DNA of 61,229 nt from Colwellia marinimaniae (lineage in GTDB: Bacteria > Pseudomonadota > Gammaproteobacteria > Enterobacterales > Alteromonadaceae), in contig NZ_BDQM01000023.1 in assembly GCF_002207865.1 (NCBI RefSeq), forward strand, positions 1 through 61,229, written 5' to 3'. The translations under genes were made by a program, and so were the position numbers. The notes under the pieces are model-generated. The model saw nothing but the letters and a program-made list of their open reading frames with translations, was not told the DNA's origin and ran no database searches. Below are positions 1-9,084 of the stretch, piece after piece; position 1 is the stretch's first letter; each line of letters starts with the position of its first letter.

Positions 1-187
1 TGACATTGCTCTAGCACTAGGAGGGTTAAAGGCATGCGCGGATGCACAATTCAGATAAAGAAATGGGGATCCCTCAGCCATGGAGGGGATTATGTTCAGG
101 ACGAACGGTATATCGCGGTGACAGGATGTCAATGAGCGTGTATGCGTCTCGCTCGTTTACTCAACAACACCAAACTACAACAGAGCC
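1..187. mobile_element. Right part of a MITE-like repeat, cut by the window start
   Basis: The last ~95 bases match the right end of the complete element at 21311-21708, including the GAGCG/CGCTC hairpin (134-154) and the terminus CAGAGCC at 181-187. It carries a GTTC-AGGAC-GAAC hairpin at 94-106 and a TGACA-GGA-TGTCA hairpin at 119-131. The second hairpin is the empty version of a site that holds a 94-bp insert in the other copy. The left end lies outside the window, so the target duplication cannot be checked. No transposase is encoded. Confidence 0.75.
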
Positions 188-238
188 AAAATTAATGTTT
201 TGTTAAGAGTTGCAGGAATATTCGTTAAGGTTTATTTA

Positions 239-970
239 TTAAGGTATTACCGATAATTCAGTAATACCTTTAATGGCTTGTTGTTGCCATTTTTCTTCGG
301 GCAACTGACGCCTAATATTGCGCATACTTTTCCAAATTGATTTAAGCGCTATATGATCAGCCAGCCATTTTGGTGTGTTACCCCGACCATCGGCGGTAAA
401 AATATACTCAATATATAGTTCGGTTAGTTTTATTGACGCATCATTACCTTCTGGTCGCTTAGGTGTTATTTTCCAATGGGCATGATGAACTTTTACTTTT
501 AAATAATCTTCTATATTGGTTAGCGCTAGTGGAATTTTTTTATCAGTCGTCATCGCGCTTATATCGGTTATGTTGATTTCAACACTGAGATCATCGTTTT
601 GCCAATAGCTGGAATTGAGTATTAAGATTCTGGGCATAAATGGCCATATTTTTGCTAATTTTATATAAAAGCTATGTTCTTTGGCTGAATATTGCTTAAT
701 AATTTCACTTTTACTGGCGTTAACTAACCAATTTGGTGTGTTACTGACATCTTGTAAAAACAGTAAGAAGCCGGCAATGCTTGAATGGACAGTCGCGGTG
801 GCTCTAATTTCGATGAGTTTTTTATCCGTTTTACCTGTGTGGGCAGCTGTACGATAACTAACACTTTGCTCACTAGTCTGTTTCCATGTTTTCCAAGGGT
901 TTTGTGATGCATGGACAAATTGTTGAGCTGGCCACAGAATAAGAGCAGTAAGGAATAGTAATCTTTTCAC
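239..970 (-). CDS. START-domain-like exported protein
   Basis: A 243-residue protein with an N-terminal signal peptide (Lys-Arg then a Leu-rich core, probable cleavage after VHAS near residue 22). The rest resembles the START/Bet v1-like lipid-binding fold seen in short periplasmic START-domain proteins of marine gammaproteobacteria: an early segment on 'sia' crosstalk to ligand loss (AGFLLFLQDV...NWL), alternating strands and a C-terminal amphipathic helix with SIWKSMRNIRRQL. A lipid or sterol-like ligand is inferred from the fold only. It stands alone, between the repeat at the window start and the hairpin array upstream of thrS. The family call comes from pattern recognition without a profile search. 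Confidence 0.65.
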   Translation of the reverse strand: MKRLLFLTALILWPAQQFVHASQNPWKTWKQTSEQSVSYRTAAHTGKTDKKLIEIRATATVHSSIAGFLLFLQDVSNTPNWLVNASKSEIIKQYSAKEHSFYIKLAKIWPFMPRILILNSSYWQNDDLSVEINITDISAMTTDKKIPLALTNIEDYLKVKVHHAHWKITPKRPEGNDASIKLTELYIEYIFTADGRGNTPKWLADHIALKSIWKSMRNIRRQLPEEKWQQQAIKGITELSVIP

Positions 971-1325
971 TTAAATCAACTAGTTGTTAATTGCTTTAAC
1001 AATATTATTACTGATTTACCGGTAAAGTGCTATGCAGATTTCTTTTAATAGCAGGGTCATCTCTTCAGCAGCAATCGGTTTGCTACTATAGGCAACCTCG
1101 AGCCAAATCTCAATTAAAGCATTTTTTATGGCTCAAATTTTTGCTTAGTTTCAATCCTTTCAACAACACTAGTGCCCGGTATAGACTGTGCTGTTAGGGC
1201 GGTAAAACTTTTATTGGCAAGGCCAAAGATTTTTTTTTATATTTTTAAAGATAAAAAAGTATTGAGATGCTGTTGAAAATCCTTGTTTTAACAGGGCAAG
1301 GCTTTTACAATCAGCACATTAAAAA
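971..1325. other. Intergenic region with terminator-like hairpins, no gene seen
   Basis: No convincing reading frame. On the + strand there is a TTGGC-aag-GCCAA hairpin followed by a long T-run (1214-1239), and a weaker CCTTG/CAAGG hairpin followed by CTTTT near 1279-1305. Both resemble rho-independent terminators, yet no + strand gene lies upstream. They could end a short non-coding or antisense transcript, or be relics. GAGCCA/TGGCTC near 1100-1136 could form another hairpin. Confidence 0.4.
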
Positions 1326-1614
1326 ATAGCTCATAGCTCTTTCTATGTTCAGGACGAACGGAGCTATCTTAAAGTTAGCTAAGCACATGCAGACGTGGCA
1401 TGGATGTCACTTAATAGAGAATGCAGACGGTACAGGAAGTACCTTATTAGATAATGCAGGAGCAATTATCCTGAGCACATTCTCCTGAGCAAGGTGCTGT
1501 TATGTTCAGGATGAACGGTATTAAGCACATGCAGACGTGGCATGGATGTCACTTAATAGAGAATGCAGGATGCACATTCTCCTGAGCATAGGTGCTGTCA
1601 TGTTCACTATGAAC
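1326..1614. repeat. Array of nested hairpin micro-units
   Basis: Three GTTC-loop-GAAC hairpins (1347-1359, 1504-1516, 1602-1614) frame two related units with flanking arms AGCAC/GTGCT. Unit C (1393-1486) starts ACG, ends CCT, and contains a GTGGCAT/ATGTCAC hairpin and a GAGAATG/CATTCTC hairpin. The loop of the latter holds a second unit (1427-1472) with GGTAC/GTACC and GATAAT/ATTATC hairpins. Unit D (1535-1583) is the same as C but its GAGAATG/CATTCTC loop is empty. The array has no terminal inverted repeat of the MITE type and lies about 100 bp upstream of thrS. Confidence 0.8.
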
Positions 1615-1710
1615 ACATATAAGTTATGCTTTTGTCATGGCTTAATCATTTAAATACACTATTAAAATTCAAGCGACGCTTTGTGTGCGCCGCCACTGAT
1701 AAGGAAACAC

Positions 1711-3624
1711 ATGCCGGTAATTACTCTCCCTGATGGTTCAACTCGTTCATTTGATAATAACGTCTCTGTAATGGACGTCGCGCTTGATATCGGCCCAGGT
1801 CTTGCTAAAGCGACCATTGCTGGCCGTATCAATGGTGAATTAGTTGATGCGTGTGAATTGATAACAGAAGATGCTTCCTTACAAATTATCACCAGTAAAG
1901 ATAGCGAAGGTTTAGAAATTATTCGTCACTCTTGTGCACATTTATTAGGGCATGCTATTAAGCAACTATGGCCAGATACGAAAATGGCGATTGGTCCTAC
2001 TATCGACAATGGTTTTTATTATGATGTCGATTTAGAGCACACCATTACTACAGATGATTTGCTTAAACTTGAAAAACGTATGACTGAACTTGCCCGTACT
2101 AATTATCAAGTGGTGAAAAAAGTGGGGTCGTGGCAAACCGCTCGTGATGCTTTTGCTGAGCGCGGCGAGAGTTACAAAATTGAAATTTTAGATGAAAATA
2201 TCTCTCGAGATGATATGCCTGCTTTGTATCATCATGAAGAATATATTGATATGTGTCGAGGCCCACATGTGCCGAGCATGCGTCATTGTCATCACTTTAA
2301 ATTAATGAAGCTCGCCGGTGCTTATTGGCGTGGCAATAGCGACAATAAAATGTTGCAACGTGTCTACGGCACAGCATGGGCAGATAAAAAGCAACTTAAA
2401 GCCTATATCGTGCGTTTAGCGGAAGCGGAAAAACGTGATCACCGTAAAATTGGTAAAGCCTTAGATTTATTTCATTGGCAAGAAGAAGCGCCGGGTATGG
2501 TGTTTTGGCATAATGATGGTTGGGTTATTTATACTGAGTTAGAGAAGTTTATGCGTGAGAAATTACGCGAGTACGATTATGACGAAGTAAAAGCGCCGAT
2601 GATGATGGACAGAAGTTTGTGGGAAAAGTCTGGTCATTGGGAAAAATATAAAGATAGTATGTTTACCACTACCTCTGAAAAGCGTGAATACGCGATTAAA
2701 CCAATGAACTGTCCAGGTCATGTACAAATCTTTAACCAAGGTTTAAAATCATACCGCGATTTACCTTTACGTATTGCCGAGTTTGGTTGTTGTCATCGTA
2801 ATGAGCCTTCAGGCTCGTTACACGGTTTAATGCGCGTACGTGGTTTCACTCAAGATGATGCCCATATTTTCTGTATGGAATCGCAAGTTCAAGACGAAGT
2901 GAAAAAATGTATCGAAATGGTTTACGATATTTATGGATCATTTGGCTTTAAAGATATTATTGTTAAATTATCGACACGTCCGGAAAGTCGTATTGGTAGT
3001 GATGAAATTTGGGATAAAGCGGAAGCGGGCTTAGCACAAGCATTAACCGACAGTAATATTGACTTTGAATACTTACCTGGTGAAGGTGCTTTTTACGGTC
3101 CTAAGATTGAATTTACCTTAATGGATTGTTTAGGACGAGCTTGGCAATGTGGCACTGTGCAACTTGATTTTGCTTTGCCAGAGCGTTTAGGTGCCACTTA
3201 TGTTGGTGAAGACAACGAAAGATATACTCCGGTGATGATTCATCGAGCCATTTTAGGTTCATTAGAGCGCTTTATTGGTATTTTAATTGAAGAGTATTCG
3301 GGTAAATTCCCAACATGGTTATCACCGACTCAAGCCATAATTATGAATATTACCGATAAACAAGGTGATTATTGTAAAGAAATCGTTAAAAAACTGAAAG
3401 AAAATGGCTTTAGAGCAAAACAAGACTTGAGAAATGAGAAGATAGGCTTTAAAATCCGCGAACATACTTTGAAGCGTATTCCTTATTTGTTGGTTATTGG
3501 TGACAAAGAAATGGAATCCGGCGAAATTTCCGTTCGGACTCGAAGTGGTGAAGATTTAGGAAAAATGTCTGTTGATGATTTTATCGCTAAGTTAGCTGAT
3601 GAAGTGAAAACGCGTCAGTCATAG
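1711..3624 (+). CDS. thrS: Threonyl-tRNA synthetase
   Basis: Charges tRNA-Thr with threonine in the cytoplasm. The 637-residue protein has an N-terminal TGS domain (about 1-61), an editing domain with the H73-x3-H77 pair ([11 protein letters not shown]) and a later CRGPH motif, a class II catalytic core with the zinc ligands in MNCPGHV, DDAHIF and MIHRAILGS, and a C-terminal anticodon-binding domain. I chose the ATG at 1711, preceded by AAGGAAAC and matching the usual [10 protein letters not shown] start, over an in-frame ATG 30 bases upstream. It heads the conserved thrS-infC-rpmI-rplT block. A TCTGCCTT/AAGGCAGA inverted repeat without a T-run (3671-3705) separates it from infC, so read-through is likely. 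Confidence 0.97.
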   Translation: MPVITLPDGSTRSFDNNVSVMDVALDIGPGLAKATIAGRINGELVDACELITEDASLQIITSKDSEGLEIIRHSCAHLLGHAIKQLWPDTKMAIGPTIDNGFYYDVDLEHTITTDDLLKLEKRMTELARTNYQVVKKVGSWQTARDAFAERGESYKIEILDENISRDDMPALYHHEEYIDMCRGPHVPSMRHCHHFKLMKLAGAYWRGNSDNKMLQRVYGTAWADKKQLKAYIVRLAEAEKRDHRKIGKALDLFHWQEEAPGMVFWHNDGWVIYTELEKFMREKLREYDYDEVKAPMMMDRSLWEKSGHWEKYKDSMFTTTSEKREYAIKPMNCPGHVQIFNQGLKSYRDLPLRIAEFGCCHRNEPSGSLHGLMRVRGFTQDDAHIFCMESQVQDEVKKCIEMVYDIYGSFGFKDIIVKLSTRPESRIGSDEIWDKAEAGLAQALTDSNIDFEYLPGEGAFYGPKIEFTLMDCLGRAWQCGTVQLDFALPERLGATYVGEDNERYTPVMIHRAILGSLERFIGILIEEYSGKFPTWLSPTQAIIMNITDKQGDYCKEIVKKLKENGFRAKQDLRNEKIGFKIREHTLKRIPYLLVIGDKEMESGEISVRTRSGEDLGKMSVDDFIAKLADEVKTRQS

Positions 3625-3734
3625 TTTAAGCAGCGATAAATTTATAATGGATATTATAAATTTAAAAATAGTCTGCCTTTTTTGTAATTAAGCATTAAGG
3701 CAGATATTCAATAAACAGCTAAAAAGAGTTCTTT

Positions 3735-3751
3735 GGAGGAACATGGCTATT
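3735..3751 (+). promoter_or_regulatory. Ribosome binding site that favours an AUU start for infC
   Basis: The strong Shine-Dalgarno GGAGGA at 3735-3740 is followed by AC-ATG-GCT-ATT. Spacing from GGAGG to ATT is 9 nt, which is good, and to ATG 3 nt, which is too short. The ATT codon sits at the conserved start position of IF3 (ATT AAA GGT GG). Confidence 0.75.
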
Positions 3752-4300
3752 AAAGGTGGACAACGAGGCGGGCGTAAAGAGCCAGCTCATCGTTTAAATG
3801 AGTTAATTACAGATATCTCAGGCAATGAAGTTCGTTTAATTAAGTTTGACGGAGAAGCCGGTGGCATCGTTACATTAGATGAAGCAATGGACCAAGCATA
3901 TGATGCTGGTGTGGATCTGGTTGAAATTAGCCCTACTGCTAAACCACCCGTTTGTCGTGTCATGGATTACGGCAAGTTTATCTATGAAAAAGCTAAAGAG
4001 CAGAAAGAACAACGTAAAAATCAGAAACAAATTCAGGTTAAGGAAATTAAATTCCGTCCTGGTACAGATGAAGGCGATTATCAGGTAAAACTACGCAACC
4101 TGAAACGCTTTTTAGAAAGTGGCGATAAGGTCAAGGTTACATTACGTTTCCGTGGCCGTGAAATGGCCCACCAAGAGATTGGTTTAGCGCTACTAACTCG
4201 TGTTAAAAACGATTTAGCTGAGCTTACTGTGCTCGAGTTCTTCCCGCGTCGTGCGGAAGGGCGTCAAATGGTGATGGTCTTAGCCCCTAAAAATAGATAA
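3749..4300 (+). CDS. infC: Translation initiation factor IF-3, probable AUU start
   Basis: Binds the 30S subunit, blocks premature 50S joining and proofreads start codons. From the ATT codon at 3749 the protein is 183 residues (E. coli: 180) and opens with KGGQR, as E. coli IF3 opens with KGGKR. It has the N-domain, a Lys-rich linker ([14 protein letters not shown]) and the C-domain with [16 protein letters not shown]. An in-frame ATG at 3743 lies only 3 nt after the GGAGG of the ribosome binding site (3735-3739), whereas ATT lies 9 nt after it. In E. coli the infC AUU start lets IF3 repress its own translation, and the same is inferred here. Confidence 0.93.
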   Translation: MKGGQRGGRKEPAHRLNELITDISGNEVRLIKFDGEAGGIVTLDEAMDQAYDAGVDLVEISPTAKPPVCRVMDYGKFIYEKAKEQKEQRKNQKQIQVKEIKFRPGTDEGDYQVKLRNLKRFLESGDKVKVTLRFRGREMAHQEIGLALLTRVKNDLAELTVLEFFPRRAEGRQMVMVLAPKNR

Positions 4301-4301
4301 A

Positions 4302-4343
4302 ACTTGGTTTGACAAGTAATAGGGGATTTTCGGATTTCCTATT
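4302..4343 (+). promoter_or_regulatory. Two tandem hairpins in the infC-rpmI leader
   Basis: Immediately after infC, ACTTG/CAAGT (4302-4317) and AATAGGGGA/TTTCCTATT (4318-4343, two G-U pairs as RNA) can fold side by side. Neither has a T-run, so they are not simple terminators. In E. coli, L20 represses rpmI-rplT by binding structured RNA in this interval. A similar operator role is an inference from position only. Confidence 0.35.
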
Positions 4344-4449
4344 CACCAACTTTATCTTTACGCTGGTAGTAAAGGCTTACAAGTAAAGAGACCGACTTTA
4401 GTTAAATAAAGAAAGTTACTTTCGCCCTCGCTACTTAATATTTGGCATA

Positions 4450-4466
4450 TACCCAAAGGGTATAAA
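4450..4466 (+). repeat. TATACCC-aaa-GGGTATA inverted repeat before rpmI
   Basis: A perfect 7-bp inverted repeat ends just upstream of the GCGGAG ribosome binding site of rpmI. As RNA it would form a tight hairpin next to the ribosome landing site, which could modulate L35/L20 translation. No factor can be named. Confidence 0.4.
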
Positions 4467-4481
4467 TGCGGAGTTATTCAC

Positions 4482-4676
4482 ATGCCTAAAATGAAAACCA
4501 ATAAAGGTGCTGCAAAGCGCTTTAAAAAAACAGCCAATGGCTACAAGTTCAAACAAGCTGGCCTTCGTCATATCCTGACTAAGCGTCGTACTAAAGTTAA
4601 GCGTCATCTTCGTGCTAAAAGCATGATCGCCGCAGCTGACATTAAGTCAGTTAAAAAACTTTTACGTCACGGTTAA
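4482..4676 (+). CDS. rpmI: Large ribosomal subunit protein L35
   Basis: A 64-residue, strongly basic protein of the 50S subunit. It begins [20 protein letters not shown] and ends [21 protein letters not shown], matching the usual length and the [10 protein letters not shown] signature of bL35. The ribosome binding site GCGGAG lies upstream, next to a small palindrome. rplT follows 16 bp downstream, so the two are surely co-transcribed, as in other gammaproteobacteria. Confidence 0.96.
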   Translation: MPKMKTNKGAAKRFKKTANGYKFKQAGLRHILTKRRTKVKRHLRAKSMIAAADIKSVKKLLRHG

Positions 4677-4689
4677 TTAGGAGATATAG

Positions 4690-5052
<363 letters not shown>

Positions 5053-5093
5053 GTATAAGAATGTAAGCTTAACTAAGGGTTAGTTAGGCTTGA

Positions 5094-5122
5094 AAAAAGG
5101 ACGCTTTATAGCGTCCTTTTTA
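5094..5122 (+). terminator. Rho-independent terminator after rplT
   Basis: A GGACGC-tttata-GCGTCC hairpin followed by TTTTTAC, 46 bp after the rplT stop. The preceding A-run makes it partly symmetric, but no minus-strand gene enters it. Confidence 0.9.
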
Positions 5123-5281
5123 CTTTTAAGCGATTACGATTTAACTAAAATTATTTGATTGCACCAGCCCGTTAATTATCACTTAAGAGCAGAGTGCGGA
5201 TTAACGGTATAAGTAGTTTTAGTTAAGTGGTAGTTTTTCTAAAAAGCTGAAAATATTTGTGAATATATAAGAGAATTAATT

Positions 5282-6385
5282 ATGAACCTAGCTGATAAAG
5301 TTTTAGCCGTTAATAACGACCTGCCAATCCGGACGGATGCTCCTGTACACAGTGGTAAAGTACGCTCTGTTTATTGGTTAACTGAAGCAGATAGCAAGCG
5401 CCTTATTAAAGAGAAAGGCTATGATGTCCCGAGTGATACCGCTTTAGCTATTATGGTGATCAGCGATCGGATTTCAGCTTTTGATTGCATTTGGACGGGT
5501 AAAGATGGCATGCGCGGAGTGCCTGGCAAAGGTGCGGCATTGAATGCCATTTCAAATCATTGGTTTAAGTTGTTTAAAGCGCAGGGACTTGCCGATAGTC
5601 ATATTTTAGATATACCTCATCCTTTTGTCTGGATTGTACAAAAAGCTAAACCGGTTATGATTGAAGCCATTTGTCGTCAGTATATCACCGGCTCTATGTG
5701 GCGCAGTTATGTTAAAGGCGAACGTGAATTTTGTGGCATTGAGCTTGCTGATGGCTTAGTAAAAGATAGTAAGCTAACAGAGCTGCTACAAACCCCCTCA
5801 ACCAAGGGTGTCTTGCAAGGCATACCCGGTGTACCAGCGGTTGATGATGTCAATATAACCCGTAAAAATATCGAAGATAATTTCGCTGCCTTTAATTTTA
5901 AATCGGTTGATGATATAGCCTTATATGAAAAATTACTGACCGAAGGTTTTGATGTTATTTCCACGGCGTTAGCTGACATAGACCAGGTCTTTGTCGATAC
6001 TAAGTTTGAATTTGGTTATGTGAAAGATATTGATGGTAATGATAAACTGATTTATATGGATGAAGTAGGTACACCAGACTCATCACGTATATGGGATGGT
6101 GCGCAATACCGTGCGGGTAACGTCGTCGAAAACTCGAAAGAAGGTTTCCGTCAGTGGTTATTGAATCACTTTGCAGATGCAGATATTTTACTCAATAAAG
6201 ATCGTATGAACGAGCGTTTAGCACTTGCTGCGGATAATGAATTACCAGTAGATGTCTTAATGCACGTTTCTAAAACATATATAGATCTTGCTGAGAAAAT
6301 TACCGGTGAAAAAATTATCTTATCTGATAACCCCAAAGCAGAAATAATTACAATATTACGTGAACAATATCAATTGATTGATTAG
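5282..6385 (+). CDS. purC: SAICAR synthetase, long type
   Basis: Phosphoribosylaminoimidazole-succinocarboxamide synthase joins CAIR and aspartate, using ATP, in purine synthesis. The 367-residue protein is of the long type found in Vibrio and Shewanella, rather than the ~237-residue E. coli form. Visible signatures are [11 protein letters not shown] (nucleotide-binding start), [25 protein letters not shown] and the later [15 protein letters not shown]. It starts at an ATG after the weak AGAGAATTAAT context. I saw no PurR-like operator upstream. purB, which uses the SAICAR product, lies about 3.3 kb away on the other strand. Confidence 0.93.
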   Translation: MNLADKVLAVNNDLPIRTDAPVHSGKVRSVYWLTEADSKRLIKEKGYDVPSDTALAIMVISDRISAFDCIWTGKDGMRGVPGKGAALNAISNHWFKLFKAQGLADSHILDIPHPFVWIVQKAKPVMIEAICRQYITGSMWRSYVKGEREFCGIELADGLVKDSKLTELLQTPSTKGVLQGIPGVPAVDDVNITRKNIEDNFAAFNFKSVDDIALYEKLLTEGFDVISTALADIDQVFVDTKFEFGYVKDIDGNDKLIYMDEVGTPDSSRIWDGAQYRAGNVVENSKEGFRQWLLNHFADADILLNKDRMNERLALAADNELPVDVLMHVSKTYIDLAEKITGEKIILSDNPKAEIITILREQYQLID

Positions 6386-6417
6386 TTTTTTATTTGGAAA
6401 TTACTTACTCAATACCA

Positions 6418-6446
6418 TAAAACCCAGCTTGTCGCTGGGTTTTTTT
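6418..6446. terminator. Terminator between purC and the convergent solute-binding gene
   Basis: AACCCAGC-ttgtc-GCTGGGTT followed by TTTTTTATT on the + strand. It ends purC. The first base of the TAA stop of the convergent gene lies next to it, so it may act on both transcripts, although the minus-strand T-run is short. Confidence 0.88.
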
Positions 6447-7302
6447 ATTTACCACTGGGCCAAGTTAAACCAAACTTAGCCAATTCTTTTTGCTTAATAT
6501 TAGGGTTCTCTAATTTGATTACTCTTGAATTTTTAAATTTACTTAGTGGAAAAGCATATTGGGTTAAGGGATGTTTTTGCATGTAATACTCATACGCGCC
6601 GGAATCATAAAGGCGTTGTAAGCCTAAAGTTAATCGGTTGGCTAACTGTTTATTATTGCTTTTGACAAAAAAATGCATGGTAAGCGGGTATTGAATAATT
6701 AAGTCTTGATAAAATATAAGGTTTGGAAAGCTGCTTTGAACTAGGTCAAGTTCAGCTTGGCCTTCAAAAATACTTAAGGGTAAATAATCACAACGCTTTA
6801 ACTCGACCATATGTAACATAGCATCAAAGTAGCCAACACGTGCTACAGCAAGACCAGCATGCTCTAATATATCTGCATCTGGCCAGTGTCGCCCCTGGCA
6901 AGCAATTACCTTGCTTAAGTCTTTGACTGAATGATATGCGGAGAACTTATTTTTGTCTTGTTGACGTATTATCATACCGCGCCAACCTAAACCGCCACGG
7001 AATAAAGGGAAAGCGACCTTATGAAGGTCAGACTGACGAATATCTGAATTACCAGCCCAGACAACATCGTAAAAAGCACCTAATGCTAATAACTTTAACA
7101 TTCGCTCTTGCCCAGGGTAAGGGACTGTTTGTAAAACCGCGTAACCATACTCATCTGCGGTTTCAATTAAGGCAAGGCGAAGTAAGCCGACAAAATAATC
7201 GTGACTGGCATCATCAGGCTTTTGTTTTCCCGTTGTTGTTACCGTCGTTATGGCAAAACAATGGGCTGAAAAAAGTAACAACAAAATGAGCAAGGCTTTC
7301 AT
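6445..7302 (-). CDS. Periplasmic solute-binding-like protein
   Basis: A 285-residue protein with a signal peptide (MKALLILLLLFSAHCFA). It looks like a substrate-binding protein of the bacterial extracellular solute-binding family 3 type: early TTTGKQKPDDASHDYFVGLLRLAL, a mid-region 'ACQGRHWPDADILEHAG' hinge and a C-terminal LTLGLQRLYDSGAYEYYMQKH helix. No permease or ATPase is adjacent, so it may be an orphan sensor-like binding protein. Many Colwellia and Shewanella genomes carry such single genes. The ligand is unknown. Confidence 0.65.
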   Translation of the reverse strand: MKALLILLLLFSAHCFAITTVTTTGKQKPDDASHDYFVGLLRLALIETADEYGYAVLQTVPYPGQERMLKLLALGAFYDVVWAGNSDIRQSDLHKVAFPLFRGGLGWRGMIIRQQDKNKFSAYHSVKDLSKVIACQGRHWPDADILEHAGLAVARVGYFDAMLHMVELKRCDYLPLSIFEGQAELDLVQSSFPNLIFYQDLIIQYPLTMHFFVKSNNKQLANRLTLGLQRLYDSGAYEYYMQKHPLTQYAFPLSKFKNSRVIKLENPNIKQKELAKFGLTWPSGK

Positions 7303-7389
7303 TGCTATTCCCTATGAATGGTTGTAGCAATTATAGTGTAGCCTGGAAAATCTTGTTGATTACTTGAATGTAGCTTGCCAAGCTAACCG

Positions 7390-8424
7390 CTATTTACCAC
7401 CATTTTTAATGATTTTTCGCGCCATTTCATCAGCAATAATACCGGTAGGTCTATTTTGTGCATCAGCCTTAGCATAAATATCTAATAGGGTATGATAGAT
7501 TTCTTTAACTTTTAGAGTCGATTTTTTAGCATCGTAATCCTCTTCAAAAGAGACATTAATGATACCACCAGCATTAATTACATAATCGGGTGCGTATAAA
7601 ATGCCATGCTCTACTAAAGCTTGATCATGGCGCGGCTCGGCTAATTGATTATTTGCACAACCAGCAACAATTACGGCTTTTAAACGACTGATGGTTTTAT
7701 CATTAATGGTGGCACCTAATGCACAGGGGGCATAGATATCAACATCTTGATCATAAATTTCATCTAAACCTACCACCTCGGCATTAAACTCAGTTGCGGC
7801 AATATCTAAAGCCGTTTGATTGATATCCGTGATAACAAGTTTTACCCCAGCATTATGGAGGTGTTCGCATAAAAGATAACCGACACTGCCTAGGCCTTGT
7901 ACGGCAACTTTGAGGCCAGTTAAGTCATCACGATTAAGTTTATGTTTGACCGATGCTTTGATGCCGAGGAAGGTTCCAAGGGCGGTAAAGGGGGCAGGGT
8001 TACCGCTTTTACCTTCAGTGCCGGTGACAAAAGGGGTGACGGTGTTAGCAATAGCGATATCACTTGTGGTGATATTGACATCTTCTGCACTTAAATAACG
8101 GCCATTTAAGTTATTTAATGCTGCACCAAAGGCTTTAAATAGCGCTTCGGATTTAAGTGTTTTTGCATCACCAATAATGACCGACTTACCACCACCCATA
8201 CTTAAGCCTGCTAAAGCATTTTTATAAGTCATGCCTTTAGAGAGTCTTAAAACATCAATGAGAGCTTCTTCATCACTAGCATAGTCCCACATTCTACAGC
8301 CGCCGACAGCAGCACCAAGTTTAGTGCTATGGATGGCAATAATTGCCTTTAGTCCACTTGCTTTATCGCTGCAATAAACAACTTGTTCGTGATCGTCAAA
8401 ATCAGGTAAATCAAATAAAGCCAT
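7390..8424 (-). CDS. Leucine dehydrogenase (Glu/Leu/Phe/Val dehydrogenase family)
   Basis: Catalyses reversible NAD-dependent oxidative deamination of branched-chain amino acids to 2-oxo acids. The 344-residue protein has the catalytic lysine at 80 in GLSMGGGKSVI, the same numbering as in Bacillus leucine dehydrogenase, and a Rossmann motif VAVQGLGSVG near 180. I chose the ATG at 8424 because GGAGATAAAAAG lies just upstream; an upstream in-frame start would add 23 residues unlike the family. Leucine rather than phenylalanine or valine is the likely substrate by overall similarity, but this cannot be fixed from sequence alone. Confidence 0.87.
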   Translation of the reverse strand: MALFDLPDFDDHEQVVYCSDKASGLKAIIAIHSTKLGAAVGGCRMWDYASDEEALIDVLRLSKGMTYKNALAGLSMGGGKSVIIGDAKTLKSEALFKAFGAALNNLNGRYLSAEDVNITTSDIAIANTVTPFVTGTEGKSGNPAPFTALGTFLGIKASVKHKLNRDDLTGLKVAVQGLGSVGYLLCEHLHNAGVKLVITDINQTALDIAATEFNAEVVGLDEIYDQDVDIYAPCALGATINDKTISRLKAVIVAGCANNQLAEPRHDQALVEHGILYAPDYVINAGGIINVSFEEDYDAKKSTLKVKEIYHTLLDIYAKADAQNRPTGIIADEMARKIIKNGGK

Positions 8425-8655
8425 CTTTTTATCTCCATTTTTTCTTGCTAGAAAAGGCAATTTAAATGTGTTGTAATGTTTTAAGAGAACCATAGCACCT
8501 AGAAAATTGCCAAGCTAGTCACGAGTAACATTAAGTATTTACTATTAGGATGCTAGCTGTAAGCGAAAAGCTACAACTGCACATTATTGGTGACATACTT
8601 GCCCCCGGCTATAAATCAACAATCCATTATGAATTTGAATAAGTAGAGAGATAAA

Positions 8656-9063
8656 ATGAACGAAGCAGTAAAGATGACAGAAGAGCAACAGCAGCAATGG
8701 ATAAGAGAGCAATATCAAACAGCCACTAAGTATCTAGCAGAGAAAGGTATTGTCACCAATAGTGTTAAAACGGAAGATAGCCGTTACTTAGTGCCTTTGT
8801 TAGCACTGTGGAAATTAACCTCCCTTGAAGGGAAAAGTTACTGGGTCTTATGTGGTGATTTACCAAGCGATCACAGCAGTGCTGAGATTGCCACTAATGC
8901 ACGTGATGCATTGAGACATTTCTCGCTAAAATGGCAAATGCAGGCAGAAAATCTTTTACAAGCAAAAAGTGAAGAGCAGCATGACTTTGCTCAGTTATTA
9001 ATTGGCCGCGCGGATGGTTTGTATAAATTGTATGAAGATGAGTCTCTGTGGCAAGCTAAATAG
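8656..9063 (+). CDS. DUF4826-like small protein
   Basis: A 135-residue soluble protein without signal peptide or membrane segment. It is rich in Glu and Gln at the start (MTEEQQQQWIREQYQ) and has a conserved-looking core, VPLLALWKLTSLEGKSYWVLCGDLP, then a helical C-terminus. I recall this pattern as DUF4826, a family of gammaproteobacterial proteins of unknown function. The ATG follows AGAGAGATAAA. It is divergent from the leucine dehydrogenase gene, with about 230 bp between starts. Function unknown. Confidence 0.7.
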   Translation: MNEAVKMTEEQQQQWIREQYQTATKYLAEKGIVTNSVKTEDSRYLVPLLALWKLTSLEGKSYWVLCGDLPSDHSSAEIATNARDALRHFSLKWQMQAENLLQAKSEEQHDFAQLLIGRADGLYKLYEDESLWQAK

Positions 9064-9084
9064 TTATAACTTCAACGAAAAACA

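Noticed and set aside
1347..1614. CRISPR-like regularly spaced repeats
   Set aside because: The repeated pieces are hairpins with variable arms, the spacing is irregular (about 157 and 98 bp), there are no unique spacers between identical repeats, and no cas genes are in the window.
3743..3748. ATG as the start of infC
   Set aside because: It is only 3 nt from the GGAGG box; the conserved AUU position follows two codons later at good spacing.
4302..4466. A confirmed L20 translational operator
   Set aside because: Hairpins are present in the right place, but I could not match them to the L20-binding fold of E. coli; only an unassigned leader structure is reported.
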